From Rostratula benghalensis (Eukaryota > Chordata > Aves > Charadriiformes > Rostratulidae), in NCBI GenBank assembly GCA_013399305.1, contig VXAI01000013.1, forward strand, positions 4,480,255-4,544,254: 64,000 nucleotides of DNA. The letters run 5' to 3'. Below, in pieces: positions 63,081 through 64,000 of the stretch. A program made the translations under genes and the position numbers. How positions within the stretch are numbered: position 1 is the stretch's first letter; each line of letters starts with the position of its first letter. The notes beneath the pieces were generated by a model that was not told the origin of the DNA, did not search any database, and saw nothing but the letters and a program-made list of their open reading frames with translations.

Positions 63081-63438
63081 AGTTTCAAAGCAATTCTGCC
63101 TCCTTGAATGCCTCACTGACCTTTTACTATGTATCCTCCAAAAAAATGGAATATCCCTCACTCTGTGTGTAGCAATACAGTAGCTCTGTTCCAGTGTTGC
63201 AGTATTAGACCCCTGCACATCTTCTGCAGTAAAAAGTGTTTTCATGGTCCAAGATCAGATTTAGGAAAATCAATCCAATCAATGTAGAATTACACCGTAA
63301 AATTAGGTTATTTCCTGAATTGTTTGAATCTGTTGGAATATCCAGCTTCCCTGTGGCAGCTCTAAGTAGTTGTGGTCCCAATACCATGAAACACTGGGAA
63401 AAAAATTACATGTCCTGCATAATAATTGAGATTCTTTT

Positions 63439-63454
63439 NNNNNNNNNNNNNNNN
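63439..63454. other. Assembly gap (16 N)
   Basis: Sixteen undetermined bases. Frames predicted across the gap are not reliable. Confidence 1.
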
Positions 63455-63654
63455 CCAGAAATTGGGAGTTTGGGAAGGTGGGATGGAGCTGGGACTTGTT
63501 GACCTCTCCGAAGGGGATGTAAACAAGGAATTAAGCTTTACCTGAAATCCTCTGTCAGGCAGGGGTTTGTTGCTGGTTTTCCTTCCCAGTTTGAAAAGGG
63601 GGAAGAAAAGAGAAAAAAATCCAAAGCAAACCAACAAAAAAACCCAGCCAACCC

Positions 63655-63655
<1 letters not shown>

Positions 63656-63687
<32 letters not shown>
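63656..63687. repeat. Poly-A run (32 A)
   Basis: A homopolymer of 32 A is preceded by an A- and C-rich low-complexity stretch (about 63605-63655). I see no processed gene copy upstream of it. Confidence 0.95.
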
Positions 63688-63689
<2 letters not shown>

Positions 63690-64000
63690 GCACTGAACTG
63701 GAAAGTAAGAGTCAGAATACTTGTTGAGCTGAAATACAATCTCAATCTAACCAACTAAACATGGTAAATCTGGTGAAGTTTTGGCTTAATGAGAGTGCAG
63801 TGAATAGCCTCAGTGTCTTAGAAAAGTTTTGGTTTAGTTCTGTTTTTTTTTCTGTAGTAGTTCATAGCCTAATACAATCAATGCAACAATAAGATTTGGA
63901 AAAATACAATGTCTGTTTGTCTATAATTATGAAATAAAAGGGGAAAAACAAGATAAAGGAAATATGTTTCTCTCTTCTGCAGGAGGATAATGGACTCTGT
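63688..64000. other. Non-coding stretch to window end
   Basis: No gene or transposon is recognised. Confidence 0.5.

Noticed and set aside
1..64000. tRNA, rRNA, snRNA, CRISPR arrays, bacterial operons, intact retroviral gag, pol or env genes
   Set aside because: Looked for by eye on both strands. No promoter boxes, conserved cores, spacer-repeat arrays or long viral frames were found. A covariance-model and translated search would be needed to exclude decayed copies.

Overview
The window reads as non-coding nuclear DNA from a bird. The main evidence is at least seven CR1 LINE retrotransposon copies or fragments, on both strands. Several end in the degenerate 3' octamer (ATTCTATG-like) and the 'GGTCCCTTCCAAC'-type tail typical of avian CR1. 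There is also a solo long terminal repeat of the kind common in bird endogenous retroviruses. The background is AT-rich, with short microsatellites and no L1- or Alu-type repeats. Two runs of N (1 base at 20853, 16 bases at 63439-63454) show this is a draft assembly. I cannot fix the bird order from sequence alone.

Layout. 1-955: AT-rich DNA opening with a hexamer repeat. 956-2715: one CR1 copy on the minus strand split by a younger CR1 nested inside it, followed by a GC-rich unclassified patch. 2960-20786: gene-free AT-rich DNA with one half of an inverted repeat pair at 7.7 kb and the other at 14.4 kb, a GC-rich CpG-poor block at 13.5-13.8 kb, a tiny CR1 end at 13.96 kb and a pre-miRNA-like hairpin at 17.1 kb. 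20787-20932: a long GGAA tract. 21-28 kb: mostly unique DNA with a CR1 3' end at 21.6 kb and a probable LTR fragment at 28.0 kb. 28.5-29.2 kb and 31.1-32.2 kb: two plus-strand CR1 copies, one with a large internal deletion. 33-43 kb: unique DNA plus a diverged direct repeat pair (39.5 and 41.6 kb). 43.27-43.41 kb: the best candidate for a real coding exon, on the minus strand. 44.07-44.54 kb: solo LTR. 48.2 kb: GGGAA tract. 49.1-49.6 kb: another CR1. 50-64 kb: unique DNA with local tandem duplications (55.9 and 60.2 kb), an (ATG)19 array at 59.0 kb, and LTR-end-like motifs near 60.75 and 63.01 kb.

No complete gene, tRNA, rRNA, CRISPR array or operon is visible. Almost all open frames of 60-130 codons are what AT-rich or repetitive DNA gives by chance, or are decayed CR1 reverse transcriptase frames. 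If the 43.3 kb exon is real, the window lies at least partly in introns of a minus-strand gene that I cannot identify. I found no convincing new biological system. The items most worth a second look are the exon candidate, the 17.1 kb hairpin and the two unclassified dispersed repeat pairs.
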